A model generated the notes under the pieces. That model had not been told where the DNA came from and ran no database searches. It saw only the letters and a list, made by a program, of their open reading frames with translations. Positions 9,641 to 22,149 of a DNA stretch of 64,000 bases are shown one piece after another. Every line of letters starts with the position of its first letter. Positions within the stretch are counted from its first letter, which is position 1. The DNA comes from Antitrichia curtipendula. Lineage: Eukaryota; Streptophyta; Bryopsida; Hypnales; Leucodontaceae. The stretch lies in assembly GCA_951230915.1 (NCBI GenBank), contig OX579635.1:22568001-22632000 (forward strand), read 5' to 3'. The position numbers and the translations under genes are program-made.

Positions 9641-12600
9641 ATTTTTTGGATGTAATGATCCAAATCATTTCAATAGCATTTTGTTTGACACTTTTTGTCC
9701 ATTCTTCAACCTTTTTGTTTGCATTGCATACTTCAACATGTTTATAAAGAAGAGCTATTTTCAATCTTTAGCAAAATTGGCATTCATTATTTTATTCAAT
9801 ATGAATGAATTATCATTAGCGCATTTAAGAGTTCAAGATCATTTCCTTTCTCAATTGGTTATTGGTCATCTTATAGGTTTTCAAGTGAAAGTTTAGTCCA
9901 AGATTCATATTGCACAATGTGTGAGACATGGATTTCATTAGGATGCAATTGAAAGCACTCTATAGATATGTTTGCAAGACATTGGCATCCATATGACTTG
10001 ATGTATATTTCTATCCTACAACCTTATTACTACTATAATTGAAGTTTTAGTGCTTTTGGTAGTACAAGATGGATTGGATGGGTATGTATATATAGTCATG
10101 AAGGTGAATTTGAGTTTTGTAATAATTATTAAAGAATACAGGGTTATAAAGGTGAAGTCTTGAATTTTTGGTGGAATCTTTAGCTTTGTATGAATTTGGT
10201 TGAGTATTGATGTGAAGAATTACAAAAATATTGTTTTCAATATATTGGATTAAGGCTCTCACTTTTAGGTTTCTGCTTCATTTTCCATGATATGATTTTT
10301 CCAATGTGCTATAATTGTTGTTTCCATTAAAGACTATAATCATAGCAAAGACACAAATTACATTAATGTATATTCACCTTTAACCTCCAAATGATGGAAT
10401 GTCCATTCAAGCGGGGACATTGGAATATGTGATGATGAAGTCAAAGATCATTAGAGACAAAATGAACTCTACTTGACATTTGCACTTCCCTACTTGGTTG
10501 ACAATTGCTTTTCAAAAGAAGTCAAAGAACCTATCCAGCAAAAAATGTGGCCCTAGTATCTTGAATTCTTGTGCAAACAACCATAGTATTTGTCAAAAGA
10601 ACAAAGTTCCCCCGATGAGGTTTTGTGTCTGAGTGTGCAAGTAGGGAATGCGATAATGTGTCAAAATTGAGTGTGAGCGCTATGGTTCCATTGCACCCTT
10701 GCAACTGCAATGTTGTGGTTATTTCCTTCAACGTGCATTTTAAGCGAAAGAATTCATACATGTTGCTTAAGTTTGTGATCACTGTTATTAAGTATCTTAG
10801 TCCTTGAAAGCAATCTCGAATAACTGAATAAGATAACTTAGAGTAGTGTTGGTGTCTTGTAATCAGAGGATTGTTGATGCAAACTCCACCTGATCCTTAA
10901 CCCTTAAAAGCCCAAGGGATTCAAACAAAATACAAATGAATTATAAAATATTAGTTCTATAATTTTTTTGAAGTTTGCATCAATGAAGATAATTTGAAGC
11001 ATGGAAATTAGAAAGTATCCGGACGGTCAAAATTATAAATTTTTTTTTAGATTCTTTTCAAATGAATTTTGAAGATATAACTTCAAAAATTTACCAAAAA
11101 TATAATTTCTACCTTTAGGATTTGTAGAAATGAGAACACCAATACTTTTCCGAAATAGTAAGTTTTTCAACACTAATCAATTCTAAATACTTTGAGCTAT
11201 TTCTCTTATAATATTTATTTGAATGTAGCAATTTTAGTTTTGAATATAAGTATTGAAAATAAATATTGAAAGACAATCAAATCTTTTGGAAAAATAAAAA
11301 TAAAGAAGTATTGAAAAAAAGTTTTTCTTTGCACGAAAATTCTGCCCAAAGTTGGACAGTGACCAAAAAATGGTCGTTTGAGCATTTAGGGGTTGAACCC
11401 TCCTTTGTCCATATCTCCATAAACAAGATGAAAGCAATCGCAAAGGGTAGTGCAATTTCAATAAAAACCCTAGTTTCCACTTACTGTAATACCAACATGA
11501 GATCTTGGATCTTAAAAAGAAATTGGTTAACGAGATCTTGTGTAAAATTTTGTCGAACATCTGTTGTAATGGAATTGCACAAGTGAATCAATTTCTGAAG
11601 TTTAGATTGCGCAAGTTTATGTTCAATGTGGAGACATTCAAGTTCCTTCAAGTTGCAATTGGGTGTTGGAATTAGGTTGCAAGTGCGCAAGAAAGTCTGA
11701 ACAGGTAGAATTGTTCAACATTTGAGCGTTCAAATATCCTAGTTGGTGAATGGAAAGCAATCATATTACCATGCATGAAATGTGCGAGGTTGACTCATCT
11801 CGTTTGCGTATTCTCATATATCTACATAGAATCAACCGAGGAGACTATGAAGAACTAACAAACTTTGATTAAGTAATGCATGAATTGGTAAATTAATGGC
11901 AGTAAACTTCCTTATTGATTGCCAAGGGAGTGCGATGTATTGGCGCTTGCATCCATGTGCAGCCATTCTACACGATTAATGTTTAGGTAGGTTGATATTG
12001 CGATTGTGGATGTTTCAAAACATTGGCTAGCTAAAGGCCTAAAGTAGTCAACTTTGTTATTGGATATTACTTTGACATATCTTTTTTTAGCAATGGAGTT
12101 AGGATTCATTTGTGACCCTTTCCGTCTTTAGATTCGGAGCATGTGAATACTCCACAATCTTTGCCAAAATAATAGTAGCCATCGCCTTTGAAACCTAAAA
12201 CGTCTAATTCAAAATTGAAATTTGCAATGATGCCAAGAAGTGTTGCATAGAGCATGTTACACAGAGCGTTATTTGGTATAATTTGAAGGATGATGAGGGT
12301 GATCTCATCGCCTTCAATAGTAGAAGTGAATGCATGGTTCTCTCTTCAATCCAGAAATATGCAAAAAGGTGTGGTAGAGCTTCAATGATTGGTGCCTATA
12401 GAGCAACAATATTGCATTTTGAAATTTTTTCCGGTTCAAATATTGTTTCAAAGATTGAAGTTCAGCATGGCTACATGCACTTGTAGTTGAGATCCCGGGT
12501 ACGCAACTCTTGTATTATACACAGGGGTCATCGGCATTAAAACGGCTTAGAGGATGGCTTTTGTAAAAATTATATCAAATTAGAAAGACCAAAAAGTTGG

Positions 12601-13294
12601 ATGAAGATCAAATTAAAAAAAATTAAATGCAAAAAGTGTTGGGTTGCATACATATTAGAAAAAAACTTGCAATATATATGAAGAATTGAAAAACCAATGC
12701 ATAGTTAAAAAATTCCATTCAAGAAGTTTCTTCCAATTAAAATTAAAATTCATTTTCAGTGTGTTATTTATAATAAAAAAATCTTAAATTTTTATTAGAA
12801 AGTCCCCAAAGTTGGGTAGCTCGGCCTATGATACATGTATTAAGAAAACTCATATAATTAGGTCTTTAATGCTATTATTGTCCTCAAAAATACTCATTTA
12901 AAATAAATAATTACATTTTTGGATTCCTTGTTGAAAGGGCTACAAGAGTTACCTAGAGGGTACAAGCACAATATGGATATCACCCCGGACAGCGCAGGAC
13001 TTCCGGATCTCGTTTTATTGAGTAGGGTTTCATTGCACGGATGACCTTTGCCACGTGGGATGGTTCCTATAACGGACTAGAAAACGTGGGAAAGAATTCA
13101 TAACGACTTTCTTCTATTTTTTACGTTTTGCACGCACCACTCTTATTGTCTTCCGCCATCCACGTCTCTTTAATGTTCAAAATGTTTTGTCCAGTGCAAA
13201 TTTCTTCAGTCAGTTTGTGTTTTGCTTGCTTTAACTGTGTGTTAGGAAGTACGTGCTTGTTTGCTTGGTTCTAGGGTTACAATTATTTTTTGAG
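9641..13294. other. AT-rich intergenic DNA
   Basis: No gene is supported. The first few hundred bases are probably receptor 3' UTR. Around 10,893-10,920 there is a TTAACCCTTAAAAGCCC sequence resembling one end of the TTAA-bounded repeat family described elsewhere in the window. From about 12,960 the DNA becomes GC-richer, which fits a promoter or 5' UTR for the decayed gene starting at 13,295. Confidence 0.5.
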
Positions 13295-14284
13295 ATGGAG
13301 TCTACAAATCTAGGATTTGGGTGTGAGTATCTTCCCACGGAAGACACTCTCGTTGCCAACATCAAAGATGATCAGGTGCCTGAGTCTTTAGTGTGCAAAT
13401 ATTTTGGTCCTAAAGCCACTAAATTTGATTGGAAGTATAATCTACTTACAACTGAAGCAGAACAGAGTGTTATTTTCACTTTATCGTCGGTATACCACTC
13501 TGTTGACATTCCAAACAAAAAAATATCCCTACAATTTGTCAGAGGTCTGATTTGGATGAGTTTAGGACAGAAAGTTAATTGGTTCTAGTTAAGCAAAGAG
13601 CTTAGACTAGTAAGGGCGGGGTTGAAAAGGAAAGGAGATGAGAGGAAACTAAAGAAGGAGAAGCAGACGGAGGGTCAAGGTTTTGAAAGTCCTTCGGTTC
13701 TTGGTAAAAAAACGTTTGATCAAATGTCTATTAACCTCTCTTTCCCAAGTTCGTTAAGCCTTACGGTCAAGAGTGAGATGGAGATTGCAACTCAACATTC
13801 TAATATGGAAGTGATGAAGAATTCAAGAAAAGGTGTAGGGAAGGGTCTGGGAAAGGGTTTTTTGTTAATTTTTCCCACTTGAATCACAAGTGAAGTACAG
13901 AGTATGAATAAGGTTATTCAAGAAAATAGAGTCTAAAATGATGATGCACTACAAGAAAACGGGTATTTTATGATTGCAAAAATATGACTGAGGATGACTG
14001 ACGACTAGTTGCAGTCATATTCTTGAAGGCCAATACATTGAAGAAAAATATGACTGCAAAATATGACTGTCAGTCATTTTTGGGCCTTCTACTTCATAAG
14101 TATACACTATACGACCATTAGGAACACCAAAGTACTTCATAGGGAACGTAGGGAACATGTTTGGGGAACGTTGAGTCATATTGTTAGTCATATTTCCATA
14201 GTAGTGACATTTTTTGTTTTGGGCAACCCAAGAAAAATACGGGCAATTCAAAAAAAAATTAGAAAAACCATTGTTTAAGATTTT

Positions 14285-14460
14285 GAAATCCTACTCACCT
14301 ATTTTTTAGGATTTTGAAACCTAGTCACCATTTTTTTAGGGTTTTGAGATCCTAGCCGCCACTTTTTTTAGGATTTTGAAACCCTAGCAGTCACTTTTTT
14401 AGGGTTTTGAAACCCTAGACGCCACTTTTTTAGGGTTTTGAAACCCTAGCCGCCACTTCT
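14285..14460. repeat. About five 32-36-bp tandem units around TTTTGAAACCCTA
   Basis: Each unit combines a T-run, AGGGTTTTGAAACCCTA (self-complementary) and GCCGCCACTT. The AAACCCTA word matches the plant telomere repeat but sits inside an inverted arrangement in the CACTA element, so this is not a telomere remnant. Confidence 0.8.
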
Positions 14461-14699
14461 TTTGGCCCTTCTTCCTTGCCTTTTATTGTCTCTTAGCTCA
14501 TACTTGTTATTGTTTCTTAGTTGTTGTCTTTTGTTGCATCTTATCTCTTCTTTCTTGTTGCTTCTTAGTTCTAATCATGCTTCTTGTTTCTTGTTATTGC
14601 ATCTAAACTCATTCTTTCTCTACCATTTTAACTCTTATCTTCTTCTTAGTTCTTTTTTTTGTTTCTTCTTGTTGTTTTTTAATTCCTACTTTTTGTTTC

Positions 14700-14910
14700 T
14701 TTTTGTTGGATCTTAACTCTTGTTTCTTGTTGTGTCTTAGTTGTTGCTTCTTGTTTCTTGTTGTATCTTAGTTGTTGTTTCTTATTTCTTGTTGTGTCCT
14801 AGTTGTTGCTTCTTGTTTCTTGTTGTATCCTAGTTGTTGCTTCTTGTTTCCTATTGTGTCTTAGTTGTTGCTTCTTGTTTCTTGTTGCATCTTAACTCTT
14901 GCTTATTGTT
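14700..14910. repeat. Tandem repeat of about 31 bp, CTTCTTGTTTCTTGTTGT type
   Basis: Imperfect units of TTGTTGCTTCTTGTTTC plus TTGTTGTATCTTAG repeat about six or seven times. The pyrimidine-rich DNA from 14460 on gives Leu/Ser-rich open frames that are products of the repeat, not genes. Confidence 0.75.
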
Positions 14911-15354
14911 ATCTCTTAGTACTTGTCTATTTCTTCTTCTTGTTTTCTCCATCATCATTTTTATTTTTCCTACCCTAAACTTGAGCTACATATTTTGTGT
15001 TGTTGTAAGCCTTTGAAGGTTGAGCTTTGTTTTTCATTCACTAAAAATTAACCTCCCATTTCTTTAATTGTTTATGCAGGCATCAAAAGTTGAAACAAAG
15101 TCATTGGAAGCTACTTGCAACCCAATAGAGCCATCTTCACATTATTGTAAGGAATATAGGCATTTTTTGAATTTTGTGAATGATTCATTGTAGTATATAT
15201 GTTTTGTATTGGTGATTAATAAATGTTAATGATGAGAGTTGCTTTCCTTCTTATATTCTTTCTTTCCAATATGATTATCTCTTGTATATCTTTAAAATCA
15301 TACGTATTCATTTTTAACTACATGGAGTCTTTTCTAATATATGACTTTGTATTT

Positions 15355-15760
15355 TCCAAAATATGACTGCAATTAGTCATAAATTACCAATGACATCCAC
15401 ATGAAGTACCACATCAACCAAAATATGACTCATAAGAGTCATATTTCACATTAATAAAATATGACTCACAAGAGTCATATTCCACATCATTCAAAAATAT
15501 GACTAACAAGAGTCATATTCCACATCTACAAAAAATATGATTGTACAAAGTCATATGTCACATTAGCCAAAATATGACTCACCGCAGTCATATGCCACAT
15601 GAGCCAAAATATGACTGACCGCAGTCATATTCCACGTCAGCCAAAATATGACTCATCGCAGTCATATTCCACGTCAGCCAAAATATGACTGACGCAGTCA
15701 TATTCCAAGTCATCCAAAAAAATTGACTACATGGAGTCACATGCCATGTAGGATTTATTT
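15355..15760. repeat. Palindromic subterminal repeats of the CACTA element
   Basis: About ten units of roughly 32-36 bp have the form AAAATATGACT, spacer, AGTCATATT, CCACAT. Each unit is itself an inverted repeat. The same ATATGACTG/CAGTCATAT words occur near both ends of the element (13,985-14,090 and 15,870-16,010). In CACTA elements such subterminal repeats are bound by the TNPA-type protein; that role is inferred here. Confidence 0.85.
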
Positions 15761-18053
15761 TTGTTTGGCCGGGCAACTCAATAAAAAGTCAAGCCCTCAA
15801 AGATAGTCAAAATATATGCCTTGTTGGCAAAATACGGCTAATTATGGATAATTATACCCCCCAAAAAATATAACTGCCAATATGACTGATGTCCGAAGCG
15901 ACTCGTCGGTAATGACTCATGTCAATCATATTGCAGTCATCTACAGTAATTTCTGCGGCCAGTCATATTTTTTGATTTTACGACTCATTGCAGTCGTATT
16001 TTGCAGTCATAAAACACTGGTTTTGTTGTAGTGATGATAATGATAATGATGATGTGACTGAAATAGAGTCTAAATTACAAATGTCTAGAATCCTTCTTAC
16101 TGACCAAAAAGTTATGCTGAAGGAAAGTAGGCAACAAATGAACGCGTTCTCCTTTACAGAGACGGAGCTTTGCAGTGCCATTGAGGAAAAAAATAGTGTA
16201 GTTGTCGACTATAGAAGAAGTATTGAGTCTGGGGGTTGTGAGGATAGTATGAAAGATAGAACTAGTTTAGAGGATATTATTGCCAAGAAAGGGATGGAAG
16301 AGCATACTTTCTCTCATTGCAATGAAGCCGTGGAAGGCTTGAGTTTCACTATTCAGGGTTTAGAGGATCAATTGTCTAGGAGTGAAGAAATGAAAAATAT
16401 GTTTTCTACACAGGTCTTGTCATTGAAAGGTCTTTAGAGGCCATGACAAACCAACTTAGTTGCATGTGCAATGGAGGTGGTGCAGCTCTTTTTCCGAGAC
16501 CCATTTCAGGACATTCATCTTCACATGTAGTCTTGATTCATACATTAAACGCGTGTCCCATTTTCTCTCTTTGGAACACATGCTTTGATTATGTTTCAAC
16601 CGCATGTGGTCATACCTATCATCTTTTTTGCTTGTGGAAGCACTCTAAACTGTCGTCAAAATGTGCTATGCCAAATTGTGAACAGTCCTTCCATGATGAC
16701 AGTCTTACTACTCTAGATATTCGCCCAACCATACTCACATCCATTATAGGTGACGCAAAAAAAGACTCTAGTGCGTCTCCAACAATAGTGGCTACAACAC
16801 CAGTCTTTCAGGTAACGTGCTTCAACCAGTTCATTAACTACTTTCTTAATTATAATTACAAATCATAGTGTTTCAGATATATATAGTAAATTGAACTTTG
16901 TCAATGCTCTTATGTACGAGCTATGTCTTAGATCATTCCTATTCTTTATGTCAATGCACAGTCACTTGTCATTTGTTTAGGAGGTATCAAGATGTCGAAT
17001 GTACAACCCAATGGTTTAGGAATTGTTATATCTTTATTCAAGAGCAAAGTTGCATTCTATTCCATTTCTTTAATTGAATGTAGTTCATTCTTTTTTCAAG
17101 AGTCCTTTCAAAGTTCATTCCAAGGTCAGGAGTCTATGAAAATGAGAATCCGGGTGCACGGATTGAGAGGTAGATTCATTCCAATTTAAAGTATCAAAGG
17201 TATGGAATTTCAAATCCAAGAGTCAATTTTGAAAGTTTGGTCCGGATATAGAAGTTGTGGCAAAATCAGGTCCATATCTTGAGTTGTACTGAAGTCTAGT
17301 CTTGGATTCCAATTGGATGTTGTAATTTGGATGTGGGCTAGAATATCCCAGGGTTAGAAATCATGGGCCCAGGATCAAGAGTCTAGGGTCAGGAGTCATT
17401 CTAGATTGAATTCGAGACCGGAATATTTAGTCTACAGTTTGGAATAGTAATGTTGTTTTATCTCGATTTTGGAGTCACCAGAATGACTTGATTATGAAAT
17501 TCGGAAGGTTGAGCTCCAGAAAAGTACCTTCCAGAATTTGGATTCTTTGTCTAATGTCCTTACTGTGAATTGAGTCTATGATCAATGATAACCTTCCCAT
17601 ATGTGTGTTTTTTGTCTTTTACGTAGGAGAGACTAAGTGCGTATTGTTGTCACCCAAACCTCAAAGCATAGAGTTTATTTCTCCAAAAAACACCAAGCTC
17701 GTGATCAAAGAGACAATACCTTCTCAATCCATCCAAATTGACTTGAAATGCAAAAAGAGCTCAAAAACAAGTGTGGTTGATTGTAATCCACCTTCTAATT
17801 GTACTGTATCTAGACAACGATTTGCCACAATTTTTCTAGAGGTACGTCAATTTGGAGTATAGTAATTTCAATTCAGTATAGTCAAATTGAAACTTGATAT
17901 AAAGTGTACAATGTTGGAAGTACTTCTTTAAAGTAATGTGATTGGTTTGAAATTGTTTAGAGATCAATTAAAAGATTCACTAACATGCAATGTCATAAAT
18001 CATAGTTTCATCTTGAAATGATTGGTTCCCATTTGAGTGAATGGATTGTGTAG

Positions 18054-18137
18054 AGATGCGGGCACAAATCATTGTGCTTTGGGTGTATCAAAGGCAAGAC
18101 AAAGTGTCCAATTTGTGAAGAGGATATTGACGGCTAG
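18054..18137 (+). CDS. Exon with the second half of a RING finger
   Basis: The acceptor GATTGTGTAG precedes AGATGCGGGCAC. The frame reads RCGHKSLCFGC, then KCPICEEDIDG and TAG at 18135-18137. This gives C-x-H-x2-C-x2-C and C-x2-C, the ligand pattern of the second half of a C3HC4 RING. The previous exon ends in phase 0 with CTVSRQRF, where a C-x2-C would be expected. The same frame stays open for about 80 codons after the TAG. Confidence 0.7.
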   Translation, partial: RCGHKSLCFGCIKGKTKCPICEEDIDG

Positions 18138-18467
18138 CAATTGTTGGTAAAAACACCAAGCATAAACCTCCATCTTGACACATTGGGTTGTGCTGAAGAT
18201 ATTTCAATTGATCCACTAATTGCTAGCACTGTCAAGAGAAAAAGATTAATAAAGGGGCCAAAGCCTAAGACTCCATCTGTGATTGTTTCTGAACCAACTA
18301 TGCATCATACAACCGAGGGGTACTCTAACAGCGACAATGAAGAGGGGACCTCTAACATTGGTGCGCAAACAATGTTTTTTGTAAGGGTGACACTAGGTCC
18401 ATATTAAGATCAGGTGAGAAGAGTCTTGCCTATATAGAGGTTCCCAAAGGTTCATATTGATCCAATA

Positions 18468-18686
18468 AGGTAAGTATACCCAAATCCGCTCATTGACCTT
18501 TTGCCGTTCAAATGTACCCCTGTATCTCATGTTCAAGAAGAAATGTACCTCCTGAATACATACCTTATTTTTGAACCCTTAAAAAATAAGGCATGTACTT
18601 CACAGATACATTTATGTTGTAAAATGAGTGGAGCATGTTCATTTGAACGGCAAAAGGTCAATGAGTGGAATTGGGTATACTTACCT
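18468..18686. mobile_element. 219-bp mariner-like MITE, arms of about 48 bp, TA duplication
   Basis: The left arm AGGTAAGTATACCCAAATCC continues to GCCGTTCAAATG and is repeated in inverse orientation at 18639-18686 with few differences. TA flanks both ends (18466-18467, 18687-18688), as in Tc1/mariner MITEs. It lies inside what looks like an exon of the decayed RING gene: removing it and one TA joins GATCCAA to TAGAAGTTGATC in one open frame. The arms would form a long hairpin if transcribed. Confidence 0.9.
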
Positions 18687-19051
18687 TAGAAGTTGATCAA
18701 GCATCATCATTGAAATGGGCAGCACAAGAAGTAGACTCAATAGTTTCAATGGGCATAGCAAAATCCAAACATACAATGAAAGGCAATCGGGTTACAGCCT
18801 CAAAAAAGCCTTTGGTTGATTCACTTAACCACACTTGCGTTGTCAGTAAAGCCTTGTCTAACTTGTTGGGTGAGTCTAGTGGCTCCATTATTTTGGCTAA
18901 AGAACTAGAAGTTAATGTAGTAATATCCAAATCAAGGAGAGGTCGGCCACCCGGAGATTCACGCTCGGTCACTTTCAAGGCGGCTCCAACAGTAGTTGTT
19001 GGCCAAGTCAATGTCCGTCCCATAAATTTGCCTACAAGACTAATAGATTAA

Positions 19052-20441
19052 TGTATCCATGTGCCGTTCAAGTTGAAGTTACAATTAGGACATAATACGT
19101 AGAATTGTAGCATGTTATTTATGCAATATGAAATACCATGATTAATTTCCAACACTCTTGCTTTTGTGTAACTTTTTCATCTCTTTCTAAATTATTGGAA
19201 ATGGTCAGTTGATGCAATGATACTTCTAGTGGACAATCTGTTCAAGTAAATTTTGGAATATTTGCGTGGATACGTTTAAAAAGATGTTAGAAGATGATAT
19301 GATTGCCTACAAAACAAAAGCTTCATAACATTCACATTACTTATCCAAATCAAATAAATCAAAGCTTTTATATTTAAATAAAAAATAGAATCTATAAAAA
19401 TAAAAATAAAAATAATTTTATTTCAATTTTTTGTGGATTTTGTTTGTTGCTCAAAGCTTGACCCAGAGTCCAAAATTTTGGGCTTATTATGATATAAGTT
19501 TATCTACTGAGCACAAATTGAAATAAAAAATATATTTTCCAAAAAACAAATGTGTTTTTCTATCTTAGCAATTGGTTTCAAAAAATTGTAATAGCAAAAT
19601 TGAGATCATAGGAACTTGCCCAAACTTTCATTTATCCTCCAAGGGGACACTTTTAGAGATAAATTGCATACAGATAAATCACAACTAACTAAAGTTGCAC
19701 AAAGTCCAAAAATGAAACTTGAATATAATTTGCAAAAATTATAAGGGTTCAAAGTTACATTGATAGAATTGCTAAAATGTGCCCTAATTGGCTAATTCCA
19801 ATGTATACATGTTGAACATGGTGCGACAAGCGTTTTATTTTTTTCTTGGACTTAGTGTAGGACATGCTTTTAGGAACAAGCTTAATTTTGAGCAAGAGGC
19901 TAAATCCATCCTCCAAAGTGAGCCATGTAGGGTGACTCTTGTGTTTTGCAGAGTAATTGTAAAAAAAGGCCCCGTGTTAATTCTACATTCTTCACTTCTC
20001 TTGGTTATTTTGGGGTCTCTAATTCAAAATATGAATTCAAAATTTGCAAGTTTTTATCATGTGTAGCAAATAAAAAATTAATGTGTTTTTCCTAGGGATA
20101 AATTCATCTTGCGGGCCCTACTTGTAGGAAGGATTTAACGCCCACCTTTTTTTATTTTTTTGAAACCCGGAGTTTATTCCAAAAAACAGAGAACAAACGG
20201 TGGAAAGTCGAAGGCAGAGCCCAGTCCAGCTACTTTTGAGTGATCCCACCTTACTTTATTATAATGGTCTCCTTGAAGCATGCTCTGCACTGGGAACTGG
20301 GAAATATTTGTTGACAGCAAAGATGGTCTCCACAATTATCTGAGTGAGTGAGTAAGATGGTGAACATGAATCACCTTTTGGTAGGTATCCCCAACTGAAA
20401 CCGCCATTGTTTTGCTACTGTGCCTAATTATTATTATGTGC
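19052..20441. other. AT-rich intergenic DNA
   Basis: This stretch holds A/T runs and no open frame with a recognisable product. I see no terminal inverted repeats that I can pair. Confidence 0.5.
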
Positions 20442-20696
20442 CTACACTAAATAGTGAAATTAGGTTGCCTTTACAATTAGGTTGCCTTATCCCCAAAAGT
20501 TATTGTGTAAGCCTTCAAAGTCAAAAATATCTCTACAAGTACTTCCATTTATATACATGGAGGTTCATGAGTTCCAACTACATTAAAAAAACTAATTCAA
20601 AAGTAGTATTTTCTTGTATAGAAACAATAAATATTTAAATAGTGTGGAATGTCGAGAAATTAGTGAGGGGCAACCTAATTTCACTATTCAGTGTAG
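20442..20696. mobile_element. 255-bp foldback MITE, ends CTACACT/AGTGTAG
   Basis: The left arm reads CTACACTAAATAGTGAAATT then AGGTTGCC. The right arm is its inverse with one or two changes (GGCAACCTAATTTCACTATT then CAGTGTAG). The flanks are both TTATTATTAT-like, so the duplication cannot be fixed exactly. It has no coding capacity. Confidence 0.8.
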
Positions 20697-21649
20697 TTAT
20701 TATTATTAGACTGGTCAAATTTTCATATTTTATTATTGACAAGTGAAAGGAGATTCCAACATATCAAAAAATGCAACATTTGGATATCCTATGCAAAAGT
20801 TAGGAAGGGTCAAAGTTTCTTTTGGTAGATGTTCTAAAATCATTTCTTCCACATACGTACATATTGATTTTGGAGATATATGCAGAGTGATGATGGTGGT
20901 TTTAGGCAGGGTGTACTTTTAAGTGTACGCACCTTAACTAACATGAATTTCAAGAAAGTGATTCAAGAGATAATTTCTAGAATTTTATATAATTATGTTT
21001 GCAATCACACGAGACGGACTTTGGGCTTTTCTTCCAAATTCCTGAATATAGCAAGAGTGGTGGTCAATGATGTTGTTTTTAAGTTGAAACCTGATGAAAG
21101 GAAGTGATCTTAAAGTAGATGAAAAACTGTTGAAAATAAATGAAAAGTTTAGTAATTTGAGGACAAAGAATTAATTCAATTTTTTTTATTTCTAAAAATA
21201 GATTTTTCATTCAACAATACATTTCAAACTAAAGAAACATGGATGGACTTGTAGTGTATTCTGATTTATTGTTTGAAAATCAATTTAATAAAAGAGACAT
21301 TCATTATTGTAGGAGTACCTAAAATAAGTATTCAAACTCAAAATGTATTCTCTAATATAGAAGTACATATCGTCTTCTTCAATGTACCAATGGTGAGCAA
21401 ATTGCCAAATTCAAAACAATTCCACAATAGTTTGCAACATATGAATAAAAATATTAGCTTCCATTTGTCTTTGAAATGTAATTTATTGAAATATGCTTAG
21501 AGATGTGCAAGTCCTCTAGAAAGCTAGTTCAATGATTAAAGATTATGATTTTGTTCTTGGTGTATTTCAAAAATACATAATTTTGAAATAGATGAAAATT
21601 TTCTTGTATTGTAAAAATCTTATGGTTGCTAGCATGTGAGCCTAGGATC
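20697..21649. other. AT-rich intergenic DNA
   Basis: A few short open frames are present (for example 20880-21107) but none has a recognisable domain or splice context. I see no mobile-element ends here. Confidence 0.45.
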
Positions 21650-21965
21650 TTGAGTCCATGAACCTAAGAGTCTAGGAGCCTATATTATAGGTACCTATGT
21701 TATAGACATCATCTATGGTTATAAGATATTTATATTATAGGTCTATATGTTATAGGTACCTATGTTGTAAGCCCCTTCCATAGTTATAGGATATTTATAT
21801 TATAAGTGTCTATGTTATAGATACCTTCTATGATTATATGTTATTTATAATATAGGTGTGTATGTTACAAATACCTATGTTATAAGCACCTTCCATGGTT
21901 ATAGGGTACTTATGTTATAGGTACTATGTTATAGGCACCTTCAATAGTTGTAGAGCACCTATTTA
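21650..21965. repeat. Imperfect tandem repeat, TATAGGTACCTATGTTATA type
   Basis: Units of about 50-80 bp repeat phrases such as TATAGGTACCTATGTTATA and CACCTTCCATGGTTATAGG. The block is preceded by a phrase like GAGCCTAGGATCTTGAGTCC and followed by CAAGGTTTGTAGG. The same flanks and core return at 27,905-28,115, so it is one dispersed family. Confidence 0.75.
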
Positions 21966-22149
21966 CACTTAGGCTCAAGGTTTGTAGGTTTCCATTTTTA
22001 GGCTAACATGCTAATGTTGTTGGTACAAATCTATATCCTCTTTATAATGTTCATTTTTTGAGATAGAATTTGGCAAATTTTTAACTTGTCTATTATTTTA
22101 GTTTGAAAAAATAAAATTATTTTGTTGATATATTTAAAACCATGGAATT

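Larger units (their letters stand above)
13947..16033. mobile_element. Non-autonomous CACTA transposon, 2087 bp
   Basis: The left end begins CACTACAAGAAAACGGG and the right end finishes with the inverse, GTTTTGTTGTAGTG. ATG is duplicated at 13944-13946 and 16034-16036, the 3-bp duplication expected for the superfamily. No transposase frame remains. Inside are telomere-like tandem repeats, a pyrimidine-rich tandem block and a long set of palindromic subterminal repeats. Removing the element and one ATG joins the decayed RING gene in one frame across the site, with a TAA about seven bases before it. Confidence 0.95.
13295..19051 (+). pseudogene. Decayed gene: coiled coil, Cys/His cluster, RING half, AT-hook-like tail
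   Basis: One reading frame can be followed from ATG 13295 through exon pieces at 13295-13946, 16034-16811, about 17627-17841, 18054-18380 and about 18450-19051. The first part has no domain I know. A Glu/Lys-rich coiled-coil region follows (16050-16430), then a zinc-binding-like cluster (CGHTYHLFC, then C and CAMPNC at about 16600-16690). Across a phase-0 intron (17842-18053) comes the second half of a RING finger (RCGHKSLCFGC, KCPICEED), and near the end RRGRPPG, like an AT-hook. RING proteins are usually ubiquitin ligases. Breaks are stops at 13586 (TAG), 13880 (TGA), about 13937 (TAA) and 18135 (TAG), and an apparent one-base deletion near 16434. One RING Cys seems changed to Ser (CTVS). 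A CACTA element and a MITE interrupt it. Confidence 0.65.

Noticed and set aside
14285..14460. Interstitial telomere sequence (AAACCCTA)
   Set aside because: The telomere word lies in 32-36-bp units inside a CACTA element and faces its own inverse, unlike a tandem telomere array.
14462..14716. Leu/Ser-rich open frame that looks like membrane segments
   Set aside because: It is the translation of a pyrimidine-rich repeat tract within the CACTA element.
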